Shown in pieces: positions 43,821-56,364 of a stretch of DNA of 64,000 nucleotides. How positions within the stretch are numbered: position 1 is the first letter of the stretch; the number at the start of each line of letters is the position of its first letter. The DNA is from Plumapathes pennacea (Eukaryota; Cnidaria; Anthozoa; Antipatharia; Myriopathidae). The stretch is from positions 18,587,069 to 18,651,068 of the forward strand of contig OZ038463.1 of the NCBI GenBank assembly GCA_964036295.1, written 5' to 3'. Position numbers and translations under genes: made by a program. The notes under the pieces are model-generated. The model searched no databases, was not told where the DNA came from, and saw only the letters and a list, made by a program, of their open reading frames with translations.

Positions 43821-45623
43821 CCGTGAGATCAGAAAACTGAAGTACTTACAGCGCCAGGCAGCTCAGACACAAAACCAAAGCAATTACACATTAGTTAAGT
43901 TCGGCAGTCAATCCAAATTGATTCGGTATTTTTTTGGCCATTTTGCTGTTGCCGTTTGTTACTCTTCCTAGCTAGTCAGAACAGGACGATCTCTTAGCAT
44001 GAAACAATTGTTGTATACGCTTTGCTATAGCGTGCAATGGCAAGTTAAGGGGCAATACCCGTTAAACAGTTGACCAGACAAAACTGGGAGCAAAGCCGGG
44101 ATCAACTATCTTCCGCTTTACTAAACAAAGGACACATTGGCTCCTAAATCTGATTGATTGCATGCTGTTCTTTTCAGTATTTCATTACTATATTTTTCTG
44201 ACCAAAGTGAATCTATTAATTAAAAACGAAGGACACAATTGCGGGCATGCAACCCGCCTGGAACACTATGATTTGAATGTATTCACTGAGAGCTGTCGTA
44301 TTTCAGATTGCGGGTCGGAGCTTTCTAAAGGAGAACTGTACGCAAAAAATAACCAATTTTTTTGAGTGAATCTTGAAAGTATGAATGATCAATTTCCCAA
44401 TTTATTTTTTGCATGTTGCGCTTTTCGATTTAAAAAGAAATCGTTTTCTGTTCGATTTGAATCGCCAACACCGCGGCGCAGAATTCGCGTGTCAGCGGAT
44501 ATTTTTAATTTATGACGTCACACCCGAGGAACAGAGGTAGAAAATAACAAGAAAGAGTTAAGAACGGACCTTGCAAACTGCGCGTTTACACGGTAGAAAT
44601 ATAATTTTACGTCGCTTCTTTGGGCGGTATCATAAGTTATGAACTGAGTTTTGGGTCAAACGCGAGGTAAAAAGAAACTTACTTTGTTTTTTTGTTTTTT
44701 TTTTTGCAAAAGTTGATCAATATTCGTAGTTGGCAGTAAAGGTCATTTTTTTTCTAGAATTTTGACCTGATAAAGCCTCCAGCAAAGTAATAAGGCGCGA
44801 CAATAATATTATGAATCACACGGCTGTGGTCGGATGTTGTGAACTGCCACAACTTGTTGAACCAATAAGAGCAATATGTTATGGCATGATCGGCAGATTT
44901 CATCTGCTCTAATTTCAGCATTTTGTGAAGGGTTTCTATACAGTCAGCAAAGTAACACTTATATCAGCTGCCTGTAGACGAGAAATATAGATATATTCAT
45001 CGAAATTTTAGCATTTTGCGCGCTCGAAGATCACACAGTATGTTTGTTTTGAAGTTATGAAGTTGCTGACTCAAAAGAGTGACAGAACAGCTGCTCGTGA
45101 TATTGATAGAGCACCTTAGGCGAGCAAATCACCCGTGAACCGATGGATCCCTATTAGCATAGTTGCGACAGATTTGCATGCGTCGAGATTAATTTCTGTA
45201 TCTCTTTCGGAGCGGTTCTGGCCTCCAAAGGGTTCTACTCTTGATCAAACGTAAGTGAACAGTGTCCGCCAAATCTTTTTAATACCTGAAGGCTCTTAAA
45301 TAAGCTGAATTGTGCGAGGCTTCTGGGATGCAAATAAATGCTTGTTTTATGACGTAAGAACCCACTGCTCGCCAAGAATTATATATATAGTCTCAGTTTA
45401 CCTGAAAAAAAAAATGCTAAGTGGGCATTATTTATTTATTTGCTTCCTAAATTAAGAATGTAAATGTTGCCAGTTTTTCTTCGCCGTTTCAACTCTTTTC
45501 TCACACGGGCTCTACACCCCAGCTGAAGGCTTTTATTTGTTTTGTCGATCACGACGTTTATTAGTCTCGTCGAAAATTTGCCCTATAGCAGACTTTGACG
45601 CGTGAGCCGCGCGGTGTTTTTCC

Positions 45624-48600
45624 ATGTCTTCGCGTCGATCGTTGAGCGCGCTTACGAAATTTCGGAATGGCGCCATGCTCGCCACGAGTACCACGAAGTT
45701 AACGATGGCGGGCAACACAAACGACGATAACGACATCTATAGTGAACCCCAATCAGAATGCATATCCATGCCACCGAGACATGAAGAGACTTCTTCTCGA
45801 CTCTCAACACCTGAACTGATCCGCCATGCTATTACAGTTATGACAATCAAGGTACGTGGCTCAAAGCTTTTACCAGATCAAGTATAGTGGGCCGATAAGT
45901 GCAAGTCATTTAACTAAACCACACAAAGTCACAAATCACTTCTATCCCTCTCCTGTTAGTCATGTACAAAATTTTTGTTCTATAATATACTAATACTGTG
46001 ATTGAAGCCCATGTTTTTGACAACGAGTTTTTAACTTTCTTTTTCAATGCGGTTCCTAGGATGTCAAATCGCACTTAATTTTTTTTCCTATTCTACGGCT
46101 TCGGCTAGGGTTCTTTAATTAATGAGTCGAGTACTGTTCTATTGATAGTTTAGCGTGATACACGCCTTCCTGAGGCTCCGGGACGTTTTTAAATAGTCTA
46201 CTTTCTGCTAGACAGAGCCGTTATCTGTTAATTGGAGTGATCAATGTCTTCTCAATTTTGAACGCGCTCCATGTCACGGACGCTACACCCATTAATTTCT
46301 GGTCGCCGCCTTCAGTGGGCTCAAAAACCAGAATTTGCTAAGTTTTCAGCAGGGCCCACTGACGAGTATTTTATAGCTCTTCATTTTCTTATCCTTTTCA
46401 ATTTCTGCATTCATTTGACTGGGCAGCCTTTTATCGTCATTTCGTACCAGTCTTATTTATACATGACCGCCAGGTCCGGTGATCATCGATCATCTAAAAT
46501 AATGGTCTCCCACATGCTCTGTTCTATACTGCAGTCGAACTGAACGCTAACCGAACAAGATGATTTACGCATAAGGCATTCAGAGGTTGGTCTCGTATTA
46601 TCTCAATGAAAAGGCACCTTTGATGAAATTTTCCATATTTAGTTTACTACCGACTTTCGTTTCAGCTGTAATTAATTGCTATGTAAAATAATGATGGCTC
46701 GTCATGTGATTGGTCTTATCTTTCCTGCCGAAAATAATACTTATAAAGGAACGGCTATCTTGACACTAAATTCAAATTTGCCTGATAAAGTTTTGAAGCT
46801 CTCTAAATATTTGAACTAGACCATTTCAAAAAGAGTTGCATACTCTGACAATCGCCTGAAAATCATATGAATACACTAAAAGGATGCTTGTGGGAAAAAG
46901 GGAGAATCATTTCTTAGTCGACTACTGAATGATGAAAGAGCTGTGCATTTTGTAATATTATCTAAAAAGTAGATATTACAGTGAAAAACATTTCGAACTC
47001 AAGGGACGAAAAAGTCATATCTCACCGACTGCAGAAATCTTGGTGCTTTTCAGAAATATTAATCAGACAATCACGAGGCTTTGATGTTTCAGTATTCCGA
47101 AAAACCAGCGATAAGGTCCGTTTATTCGCAGAAAACTTGCACTTGCAATTTTTATGCGAATATGATGTTTCTCCATACAAAATTTTAATTTTAAAATATC
47201 CTGTTGGGCATTCGGACGTGCTCAATAGTCGCTTTTTTTAGCTTCGACGGCAGATGGCTCTCATGAGAGCATTGGACAACTGCCATAATTAATATAATAT
47301 TCGCACCGGAAGACGAAAACAATGGCATCAGCTTCAAAGTGTTCTCAAACTTGAATCGTTTTCAGAGACATGACTATGCAATTAATGACAACCATCAATA
47401 CGCGGGGGGAGGGGGACTAATAGCCGTAACTCAACCACGTGATTATAGGCATTGCCAATACACTGAACTTTGTTTGCCCCGCGCCAGGATTTCTGGGTGA
47501 GTTATCGCGCTGAAGTCGATTGCGCATTTAAGTCGATTTTACTCAGTGTAAAACTAGGTTGATGTAAGGGTGTTTTGAGGTTTAGACTTAAGTATAACCC
47601 GAGCAAATGGAACGAGGCGTTTTCCAAAGCATTTTCAAAACCAACAAGAATGGGCATGTGTCATTTGTTTGTCCCTCACACATATTGTCTTCCTAAGTCT
47701 GCTTTTACCGGGCGATCAACCTTATACGTAAACTTTGCTATCTTGTAATACTTCAATATCAAAAACCTAAAAGCGTCACCTGAAACTACCTAAAAGCGTT
47801 ATCACTTTCCAATTATAAAGATAACAGCCTCACGTCAGTTGAGCGAGAAGTCAAAATAGTCCCTGCACGGAGAAACTTGCAGTGATACTCTGTTTAAAGC
47901 AAGAAGTGCTTTGGGATGTTATTTATCTTAGCTAAGTTTACTTACTGTACTCACTAAAATTCAATGTCTTGATGGGAAGGTGCATAGTTCTGATAAGATG
48001 AATAATCGATGCTTTCAAATTGAAAATCGACCGTCCGAAAGACGATCATAAATGGTCGCCCGGTTTTACATTGTCAGAAAATAATGCCATAAACTTCGCA
48101 TTATTAACTGAATATGGATTTTTGAAAAGGGTCGTATTTTTATCGATTAATGCTTTGATTTTTAAATAAGACGAGCCGGAGATTTGCAGTGGTTTTAGTT
48201 CATTATTCATAGCATGACTCAACAAATAGGCTAGACCATGTAGCGGCGACACCTTAAAACAATAATTTGTGAACCACCATCGTTTATCAGACAATGCAGT
48301 GCCACGTATCTCTCGGGTGAGACAGTACTGGCCGATTTGCAGCGACGATTTGCAACGCCGATTGGCTCCAAATTCACGCAACGGTGTTGCAACTTTTTGA
48401 TTCGCTGTCGAAAACTTGCAACGCGTTGCAGTACTGCAAACATCGTGAAAAAGCGTTTGCAGTAGGGTGTAAGTTATACCTGAACAATTTTTAGCGCAAC
48501 ATCGTATCGTTGCAAGGCGTCGTTGCAAATCAACCAGTGTAACACCACTTTAACAAAGAGAGTACTGAATATGGATTTTATTTATAAGCAAAATATCAAC

Positions 48601-51600
48601 AGCCATATTTCCTTTGCTCTATTAATCCCGCTGCCACATAGATCACGAACGCAATCGAAGAAAATAATCAGTGATAAATTAGTTTTAGACATCAATCTTA
48701 GTACACTCAGCGGAATAATTTCTTCTCATTTAAAAATGCTCTTCAAATATTTTGACGGCGCTGTGTACTGATTTAAAAAAAATAGAAGTTGATGACACAC
48801 TCGCTCGATAACAATATGGGAAATAGTAATTATGCTATTCCCAAAATAAATAGAAATGTTTTATATTCCTTGCTTTTTATGATTTTCCACCTCATTTTTG
48901 TTAGCTGTTAAGTCAGCTTTGAATGTGTATGTTTTGTTTGACACAATGATTACTCTTTCACGGCAATTTTGAAAAGAACAGTACGACCAAACTTGTTTCA
49001 ATCCCAGACACTAAGTAAATTAAGCTCACGTTTGTTTGGACGGAGTATGGGATTTTCCTCTAACAAAGAAGCTCTCTTCACTGTAATTATTATGCACATT
49101 GAACCGGAAAAAAGAAGGGATGTAATGAAATAGTGCATTCTATTTATCATGTCCGCTGGATCCTGATTGGTGAAAACGTTTAATCAATATATTTTCTTGA
49201 TGACCAGTGGAGAGGTTTCACCAAACAAAGGTGCGGTTTCTACCAAGACAATAGCAGTTTATCCCCTGCCAGTGAATTGCATTCGACATGTGTGTGTTTA
49301 CCACACAGTAAGGCACAAGCAAGTGAGAGGACAAATTCGTTTTATTTAGTGAGCGCCTAGGACAAGGATGCTCCCAGTGGATCGCGCTTACGCTTCCCGG
49401 TTCAATCTTGATTGTTCAAACAATTTTGACAACGCACAAAGTTCTGCGCCATCTTTGATTCAGTTTCGGGTATAGCTATTTAATTTTTTTCCCTTTATTT
49501 TAGATTCTGGTATTGTTAGCCTTCCTTGTGGGTTCCCTCTTCATTTCACAGAACTGTTCTGCAAAGCTTGAAGTCATCAGTCGATTTATGTAAAATTGTT
49601 TTGATGTAATATTACGTACATCGCCGCCGCAAGTCTTGAGTTAAAAGAGCAAAACACTTTGCGGCACTGAATATATCACAAAAAGAAAAAAGAACTACAG
49701 GATGGCGTGTTGGTCCTAAATATCTTTTATGGCCATCATAGCGCTTCACGATAAGAAGAACCATCCCCGGGCTTCAGTATAAATGTAATGTCGTATTTCG
49801 TGATCACGCCAACATTTTCTTATCTATTTTTCAGGGTAGAATAAATTTGCGTTTCCACAGCAAAGACCATTATGGCTGTCTCCACAGAGCTGCCCTGAGT
49901 GGGAAAGAAGACGAAGTCGAATTTTTCTTGTCGACTGGAAAAGGTGAGAACATTCTGGAAGAAAACAAATCAACTGGCAGACTGTTATTAACTAAAATTT
50001 ACAGTTGCGGGCTAGACCTGGCCAAACAGACTCGCAACCGAGTCAACGCATGTCGAAATTTGTCAACTGGTGCATCGTCTTGGACTTTGGTCAAATTCAA
50101 ATTTGCTGCAGTAGGCGAAAGTTCTGGTATAGGAATTAATGTCTATTCTTCTGCTGGCATTCGAACCGACTATCCAATTTGTTTCTCGACCCACCGCAAG
50201 CGGGGACCCAAGTCTGACTCCAGTTGTACAAACTTACGAGTAGACAGTTTAAGATTGCTCTATACTGCATCCCGCAAACCGCAAAAAGTCACGTGATCTA
50301 ACTTACACGTCCCGTTAGCTAAAAGTAGAAAATTCTGAGATAACAAGAGGGTATTGCTTTAGTATTTGACTTACCTAAGGAAATGCTTTCTGGTGTTGAA
50401 AACATAATACGACAGACGTGAATACCAGGTCTGTCAATAGTTTGTTTTCTATACACAAAGCCAGACATTGAGTTAGGAAACCAACTAAGTTAGAGCAGCT
50501 GTTATACTGAACAAAACTTGCCCTGCGGTGGTTTGTTTTATTATGAACGCCCACAATTTTAAACCTCAGGCTTAACTTATACAAGATAACAACAAATATA
50601 TCTGAGTTTCCTATCCAAAAATTACAGGAAAATGTCACATGAAGTAGGAGGTTCAGTTACTTTGAAAATAACACCCGAGGATATGAACGAGACACACAAA
50701 ATTGGATGGAAAGTAGACAGCCCCCAGTTAATCCAATCCTTAATACACCTACGTTCTACTCCATGAGGATTTTAAATCAGATATCTGATTGCCGGATACC
50801 GATCACTTAAACCGCTGGAGGATCTCCCCTTGAAGTAGGATGTAAAAAAACATTTGCCCAGGATGATCAATTGAGAAAATTAATATGATCAACTGCACTG
50901 AGTAATACCGGCCTTGTTTTTACTATCTTGATGTCCAGATATCAATGCGCATGACGAATATGGGAAAACGCCTCTGCATTGTGCCGTGGGCGCACAGAAC
51001 CTGGATATTGTTCACTGCCTGCTACGTCACAGACCAGACGTGGACGCGCATGACGACAGGGACGATACACCGCTGCACACAGCAGTCAGATCCGGAAGCA
51101 TTGAAATAGTCAGGGTATGCTTTAATTGAATCGTCTTGCTTGTCTTTCCCGTCTCGCATGGTTCTCCCTTAAATCAAGTTCAGATTTGGTCGTTCAGTGT
51201 AGTTCACTCGCAAAACCTCAAGATTTGGCCAAGAAATTCAATTATAGGACTCGATACTCAACCACAAGTTTGTTCAATGCATTTTCTGTAACGTAAGTCG
51301 TGCACAAGGAAAACGGGGCTCGCACACTAGGTAAAAGTTTACCTCGAAGTAGACCGAGTTGGTTGAGTAACGGTGACGAACAGTGACGAAAGGAAGTGAC
51401 GTCAAGAGCATATTTCCGCGGTGTGCTGTCTCCCTCTTTCTTGTAGTATCCGCCTATTACTTCTTTCTAACCTTCTGTTTGTCTACGTAACTCACAACCA
51501 GGCATTACTAAGAGACGGTCACGCTAATCCCAATGCGGTGGGGAATGCCGGATGTACTCCACTGCACACTGCCGCTCAACTGGAGCACGTGAACACCGTT

Positions 51601-51866
51601 GCCATCTGCCAACTGTTGGTACGTTTAGATCATCACCGCTATATTCTGGTCCCATTTACCGGTTCTTCAGCTTATGACTGTTCAACCCGCATAGAGCCAA
51701 GAAAATCGTATCGGAAAAACTATCATGTGGCATGTTCTCTTTGACTTGTTTATATAATGTGAAGAATATAACATATAATGTGAAGACTGCATTTATTTGG
51801 TTCATATAAGAATCAAGTACACACAATTCAATTTGAATAATCTTTCCGCTTTTCGAGCATACAGTC

Positions 51867-51936
<70 letters not shown>

Positions 51937-54900
51937 CTGGCTCTAAATCTAAAATTAAGAACTCTTTAGCGATTTACTGTTATGGCCTAGGTTCAGTTAG
52001 GCTGTCATTCTGGATTAGAATATCTTAATTGGGTTACTCATTATTTAACGTACTGATAAAGCCAGAAGACAAAACTGGAGGGAGACTACTACTTTTGAGA
52101 TCTAAGCCTGACACTTTTAGTCGGTGTTGAAACTGATGTGATCGGGAGATATACGGTTTTGGCTACATAGCTTCTTAAAATTCTACATACACGGGGAAAT
52201 GTGCGTTTTGTCCCTAATGTTCTCACAGCGTACGTTTGACGACTTCAACTGTCAATATTTCCCCCTGAAAATTATTCCTTGCTCCTCACAGCTCCAGAAC
52301 AACTGCAAAGTGCTGTCTCGGGATAACAAGAACATGACTCCGCTGGCCCATGCTGCCCTGCACGGCTCTTTTGACGTCTTAATTTCTCTTTTTCAATATG
52401 GTAAGTCATGCACAACTACTCTGAAAGGTTTACCAGAGATCTTTGGTGGATTTACTCTGGGTGCTCGAACCGTTTGTATTTTGTCCGGCAATTTACCTGC
52501 TGGCCCACAGCTTATAACTTATTTCAAAGGTGCCTTTAAACCGTCCTTCCAAATTGCCTCAGTCAATACATACCAAAGTCCTGATCAGTGTATTAAACTG
52601 GAATGCACATTTTTGGTTTTTCTTGTCATAGTTTGATTTTTTTTGGAGTTGGTTTGTCCGATTAGTCAATCCATTTAGCCGGTTTTAGGCAAGCGTACAC
52701 ATTTTGTTATAATAACTGACTTCTAATGTTTCCAGCTGTTCCCTCTCTAATCTTTCAAACAGAAAGCATTTTCAAAGGCATGGAGAAAACAACACACATA
52801 TGAACAAAACCATGTAACTTTTAGAGCCATTTTCGGATGACTGTCGAAAGTAATCGTGTGATTGTTTTTATTTTGCGTTTGCTAAAATGCTTTCTGATTG
52901 GTCCTAACAACTTTAGCAACATTCTTGGCCAATCAAGAGCAAAAGCAAAACCTGGCTGCGATATTCTCACGCAAGAAAGCAAGTCGCGATGGCGTGTTCT
53001 CGCACTGCTGATTGGTTTGTAAAACCAATCGCAATTACTTGGTTTTGGTTTTGGTTTTGGTCCGACTTCTAATTGGTCTGATGTATTTTTGCTCGCCTCA
53101 TTGATTGGCTCTGTGATTGCTTTGGTTTTGGTTTTCGACAGTCATACAAAAAGCGCTCTATGTCCACTTGTTCATTGCAGCCAAAGCACAAGGAATTCAC
53201 AAAGACGATTTCCTTTTGGAAGTGGACAACCAAGGAAGCACTCTGCTGCATATGGCGGTGGAAAGTGGAACAGCAAAGGTGAGCCGTTCAAGCAAGAGAC
53301 AGTTGCAGACGACAAAAAATAAACTTATAAAAGGAACCAAAAGTTTTGCTTTCTACGTAATAGTACATATCATTTGACTTTTATTTGTTCACAGAGTTTA
53401 GATTAGTTATTTGGAAATACGTTAATCAGCGCGTCGCATTATTTTGTTCAGGTGGTTTTGCTATAGCTTTAAACACTGGTTTAATTTTTAACTATAGAGA
53501 ATGTACATTCCTTCAAAAACTCGTGCTTTGGCCGAAACGGCTTCGTGTTTTCATTGTTCTCGGTGTTTGGTTGGGAACAAACTTAAAAATAAATCTGGCT
53601 AATTTTAGAATGACTTTGACAATTATTTTCCACTTTAAGTAGAAGTGTCGCATAAGCTAGTTTAGCCATTGTAGTTGTTCTGTGCACAAGTTTATCTATA
53701 AACCATTCTCTTCAAAGGTCGTAGAACTGTGTTTGAATGAAGGCGCATCTCCAACATCTGTGAAGGTAAATTAGTTAAGCTGCATCAGATGCAATTATAA
53801 TTTAAAGATGTACTATTAATAGTTAATCATACCGTGGGTATTATTTGAATAGACGTACCCAGTGGATGCGCAGAACCTATCAACTTAATGTTATTATACG
53901 GAGCACCTAAAAGAATGCCTTGGGGCCAATTCAATAAACACTTACACGTATATTTTACAAGTTGGACCATTATTCAAACACCACTAAACGGACTCTAATC
54001 AAGCAGGAGTCTACAAAATATTACAGATACTGGTCTCACATGCATAAGTGTAACAGTTTTTGGCCATGTTATTGGATTGAAGTGTCCTTTAACGTGCAAA
54101 GGAATTAGTCCAACTTGTAAATGTTTATTGAATTGGCACTTGGTTGACGTTGGAGCGTTAGAGTCGTCTTTGCAGCCATTTTTTCAAAACGTCAGTTGGT
54201 CACACTCTTTTAGGTTTTTTACACATTTCTCATAAATTTAAATCCTAAAACCTTGTCCGCTTGTTGTCGCTGTTAGAGTTCTGACGGCAGTACTCCAGTA
54301 CACTTGGCCTCGTCGTATGGCTACATGGACATTCTGGACATTTTGATGAAAGCAGTGGCGTTCGTTCTCGATCCCCCACCTGATCAGGACGGGATGTTAC
54401 CAATTCACAAGTGAGCATCAAATACTACTTTTAAATCTCTTAATATTTCACTCTACTTTATTCACTCTATCTTTATTCAGCTCCCCTCCTCCTTCAGCGG
54501 TTCTATGTGTGACTAATTTTTCTTTTCTTCTTCTGAATCTTGACATTGATCCCCTTTTTAAAAACCTCTTTTCTTTCTGTAGTTATATTTTTTCGAGCGA
54601 TGTTTTAATTAACTAGAGTTACAGCTTCACAGCGTTACTTTGGGGTAAAACAACCCTCCATAGATCTGCAGCACTTGTTGTCAATGACAGCAGAGGTCGC
54701 AAGCAAATTTTTCCTCGGATGTTTTCCTTCTTCGTAACGGTAATTTTCCCAGATTGTAAGCTTTTCCCGATCATCACAACTTAACAGTGAATATACGGAA
54801 CGTTTGAACCTCCCATTGAACCTCTCGGCCTTCTATGGCAAATTTTTAGCAACTACTTAAGTAATCATTTGCGATCCACATGTGCAAACTGAGTCTGAGC

Positions 54901-56323
54901 GGGCCGTACAGGAAAATATTGCCCGCTCAGACAACCAATCAGAATACGCCATTTCGCGCGTATTGCCCGCTCAGAAACTCAGCCATATAATAAACACCAG
55001 TATACACTTTTTCGTACGGCCATTTGCTCTTTATACTTCGTTCCCTTACTGATTTATTTTTCTCTACAGCGTTCTCTTCTTAGCCTCCCCCCCCCCCCCC
55101 CCCTGCTTCTTGTTTTCATTCGATCTTATACTCAGTGTGTTTTCATTTTTTTTTTTTGTGCTTCTTGTTTTTGTTTACTCTCTGTTATATTGTTGTCTTT
55201 CCCTTCGGATTCAAGTTTTTTTAGTGACGCTGTCGTTGTTGTTTTTTGTTGTTAGGGCAGCCCAGACGAACCATGCAGAGGTCATTTCATATCTACTGAA
55301 GCAAGTAAGTTCTATATAAACAACTTCTCTGCATACCTTTCGTTCTGTATATGGCCGCTTTTATGATGTTGACCATTAGTAATCATTTGACTGGTATAAA
55401 ATGGTACATCGTCATACTGGGCAGTGGTTTATCAAAATCATTTTAAAAGGAATTATATAAGTACTAAACAATACTCACTAAATCTGGTGCAAACATTTGA
55501 TTTGAGTTTAAAAATATTGATGTGTTTTTTGCTCATATATTTATTTAAATGAACAATTCCCTGTCAGCTTGTTCTTGTTCCCATGGTCTCTCAGCTCTGT
55601 CGTCGTCTCCTCTGCTCCTATATTGCCGTCAGTCTGTGCCATCTTTATCTCAGTCTCTCAGTTTCCTTCTATCAGTCTAGTTTACTTTAGTTTGTTATCT
55701 TTATTTGTTTTTCTCTGATTGTCGGTTTGATGCTTTGCTTTTTGAAGGACGCTGACCAAATTGACAAGATTGACCACGAGGGGCGCACAGCCCTTATGCT
55801 GGCGGCCGCGCGTCACTGTTACGAGGCAGTCAAGGTTCTACTGGAGTACGAGGCAAATGTGGACCTGCGTGACGTGGAGAATAAGACCGTCCTGCACCAC
55901 GCGATTGGCTGCTCTGACATCGTGAAAGAAATTTTGAAGGTATGGGGAATTAAATTCTAAATTTTAGTTTTCTTCTCAATTTGATCTCCTCTCTTTTATG
56001 AATTATTGCATGTTGAGTAGAACTGTATTGTTCAGTAACAGCTTAGTGTTTCCATGGTTAACCAAAGGTGTACTTATTAGAGTTAGCAAAGCAGCTTAAC
56101 CTGATAACTGAACGTGATTGTGAGTGTGATTAAAGGTATCAATGATCAATCATTGAATCAATAAATTATACTTATAACATAACACAATACTGACTCTCTC
56201 GCAGGATGTGAAAGCAAACGCACTCATACGAGCAAAAGATTGCCGGGGGAACACGCCGTTGCATTTCGCTTCTCGCCATGGCTGTGTTAAGGTATGGTTT
56301 TGAAGTTTACAGAGAACGCCGAG

Positions 56324-56364
<41 letters not shown>

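Larger units (their letters stand above)
40809..45623. other. No supported exon; intron of TRPA long form or intergenic
   Basis: Contains a 121-bp tandem duplication, a large hexanucleotide array and AT-rich spacer. The long open frames around 42775-43971 are products of the array. Nothing else is recognised. Confidence 0.5.

Noticed and set aside
42775-43971. 398-codon plus-strand open frame rich in Cys-Ser
   Set aside because: It is produced by the stop-free hexanucleotide array. Other frames and the opposite strand are equally open, and the flanking codons show no domain or splice context.
48046-48528. 160-codon minus-strand open frame
   Set aside because: Much of it overlaps a MITE with repeated TTGCAAC words. 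No domain is seen, and it lies in a TRPA intron on the opposite strand.
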